Shown piece after piece: positions 6,379 to 7,138 of a stretch of 7,138 nt of DNA. The translations under genes and the position numbers were made by a program. The DNA is from an uncultured Clostridia bacterium. GTDB lineage: Bacteria > Bacillota > Clostridia > Christensenellales > Aristaeellaceae. The stretch's first letter is position 1; the number at the start of each line of letters is the position of its first letter. The stretch lies in assembly GCA_934615145.1 (NCBI GenBank), contig CAKTTM010000092.1, positions 1 through 7,138 on the forward strand, given 5' to 3'. The notes under the pieces were generated by a model. That model saw only the letters and a list, made by a program, of their open reading frames with translations, was not told where the DNA came from and made no database searches.

Positions 6379-7138
6379 GGATACTGGTTACTGGAGGCGC
6401 GGGGTATATAGGCAGCCATACCAGCCTGGAATTGATGCGCGCGGGGCACCAGGTGGTGGTGGTGGACAGCATGGTCAACGCCCACCCCAAGGCGGTCGAG
6501 CGTGTGCAGCAATTGGCGGGCAAGGCCTTTCCCTTCTATCAGTTTGATCTAAGAGATGAGCAAAAGCTCACGGCGCTTTTTGATGAGCACGATATCGATT
6601 GCGTGATCCATTTTGCCGGCCTCAAGGCGGTGGGCGAGTCGGTCAGCATGCCGCTTGAGTATTACGCCAATAATCTGGGCAGCACGCTGACTCTCTGCCG
6701 CGTGATGGCGGCCCACGATGTCAAGCGCATCATCTTCTCTTCCTCCGCCACCGTCTATCAGGCCGGTGTGCCCATGCCGGTGGATGAGAGCGCGCCGCTG
6801 GGCTGCACCAATCCCTATGGCTGGACCAAGTTCATGTGCGAGCAGATTTTGCGCGATGTGGCCTACGCCGATCCGGAGTGGTCGGTGGTGCTGCTGCGCT
6901 ACTTTAACCCCATCGGCGCGGACGAATCCGGCATGATCGGTGAAGATCCGGCCGGTATCCCCAACAACCTGGTGCCCTATATCACCCAGACCGCCCTGGG
7001 CAGGCTCAAGCAGCTGTCCGTCTATGGCAATGACTATGACACGCAGGACGGCACCGGCGTGCGGGATTACATCCATGTGGTGGATCTGGCGCGCGGCCAT
7101 GTGTTGGCGGTGGACTACGCGGCCCGCCATCTGGGCAG
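6375..7138 (+). CDS. galE: UDP-glucose 4-epimerase, 3' end cut by the window edge
   Basis: An NAD-dependent short-chain dehydrogenase-type epimerase that interconverts UDP-glucose and UDP-galactose, and in some members the N-acetylated forms. The 254 codons present cover about three quarters of a usual 330-340-residue enzyme. The NAD-binding TGGAGYIGSH is at residues 6-15; HFAGLKAVGESV follows at 79-90; the catalytic S124 lies in SSSATVY and Y148-K152 in NPYGWTK, aligning with E. coli GalE S124, Y149 and K153. LLRYFNPIGAD and GTGVRDYIHVVDLARGHV complete the substrate part. SSSATVY is followed by Q129 where glycine is usual. The start ATG overlaps the kinase stop, and GCGAGG lies 7 bases upstream. 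The residue equal to E. coli Y299, which sets tolerance for N-acetyl sugars, falls past the edge, so the substrate range cannot be read. Confidence 0.96.
   Translation, partial: MRILVTGGAGYIGSHTSLELMRAGHQVVVVDSMVNAHPKAVERVQQLAGKAFPFYQFDLRDEQKLTALFDEHDIDCVIHFAGLKAVGESVSMPLEYYANNLGSTLTLCRVMAAHDVKRIIFSSSATVYQAGVPMPVDESAPLGCTNPYGWTKFMCEQILRDVAYADPEWSVVLLRYFNPIGADESGMIGEDPAGIPNNLVPYITQTALGRLKQLSVYGNDYDTQDGTGVRDYIHVVDLARGHVLAVDYAARHLG

Overview
The window looks like chromosomal DNA from a GC-rich bacterium, most likely a Clostridia-type Bacillota. The LeuRS has the HVGHPRS signature and cysteine-rich zinc knuckles that I associate with clostridial enzymes. The non-coding gaps carry clear sigma-70-type promoters with TTGACA/TATAAT-like boxes and purine-rich Shine-Dalgarno sites. 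The taxon is an inference from protein style, not proven. Gene packing is tight: the longest non-coding gap is 144 bp (3917-4060). I see no tRNA, rRNA, CRISPR array, insertion sequence or phage gene.

Left half, minus strand (3975 down to 1): a promoter drives leuS (leucyl-tRNA synthetase), followed after 28 bp by a tandem ACT-domain protein, which overlaps by 13 bp the start of alr (alanine racemase, cut by the window edge). The three read as one operon joining leucine charging, a putative amino-acid-sensing protein and D-alanine supply for the cell wall.

Divergent control region (3917-4060): two strong back-to-back promoters, one for leuS and one for a rightward gene. A near-perfect 14-bp palindrome sits between their -35 boxes. 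There is no room for a T-box leader before leuS.

Right half, plus strand: a secreted PIG-L/LmbE-type de-N-acetylase with an N-terminal discoidin-like region; a short inverted repeat overlapping the -35 box of a second promoter; then a NahK-like N-acetylhexosamine 1-kinase joined by an ATGA overlap to galE (UDP-glucose 4-epimerase, cut by the right edge). The kinase-epimerase pair matches two steps of the bifidobacterial lacto-N-biose/galacto-N-biose salvage route (lnpB/nahK and lnpD/galE). This suggests use of host-glycan or other amino-sugar material, with the secreted deacetylase possibly acting on related extracellular N-acetyl sugars. The phosphorylase and uridylyltransferase of that route are not in the window. 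Overall the genes are mostly ordinary; the novelty is in gene linkage and in the two candidate operators.
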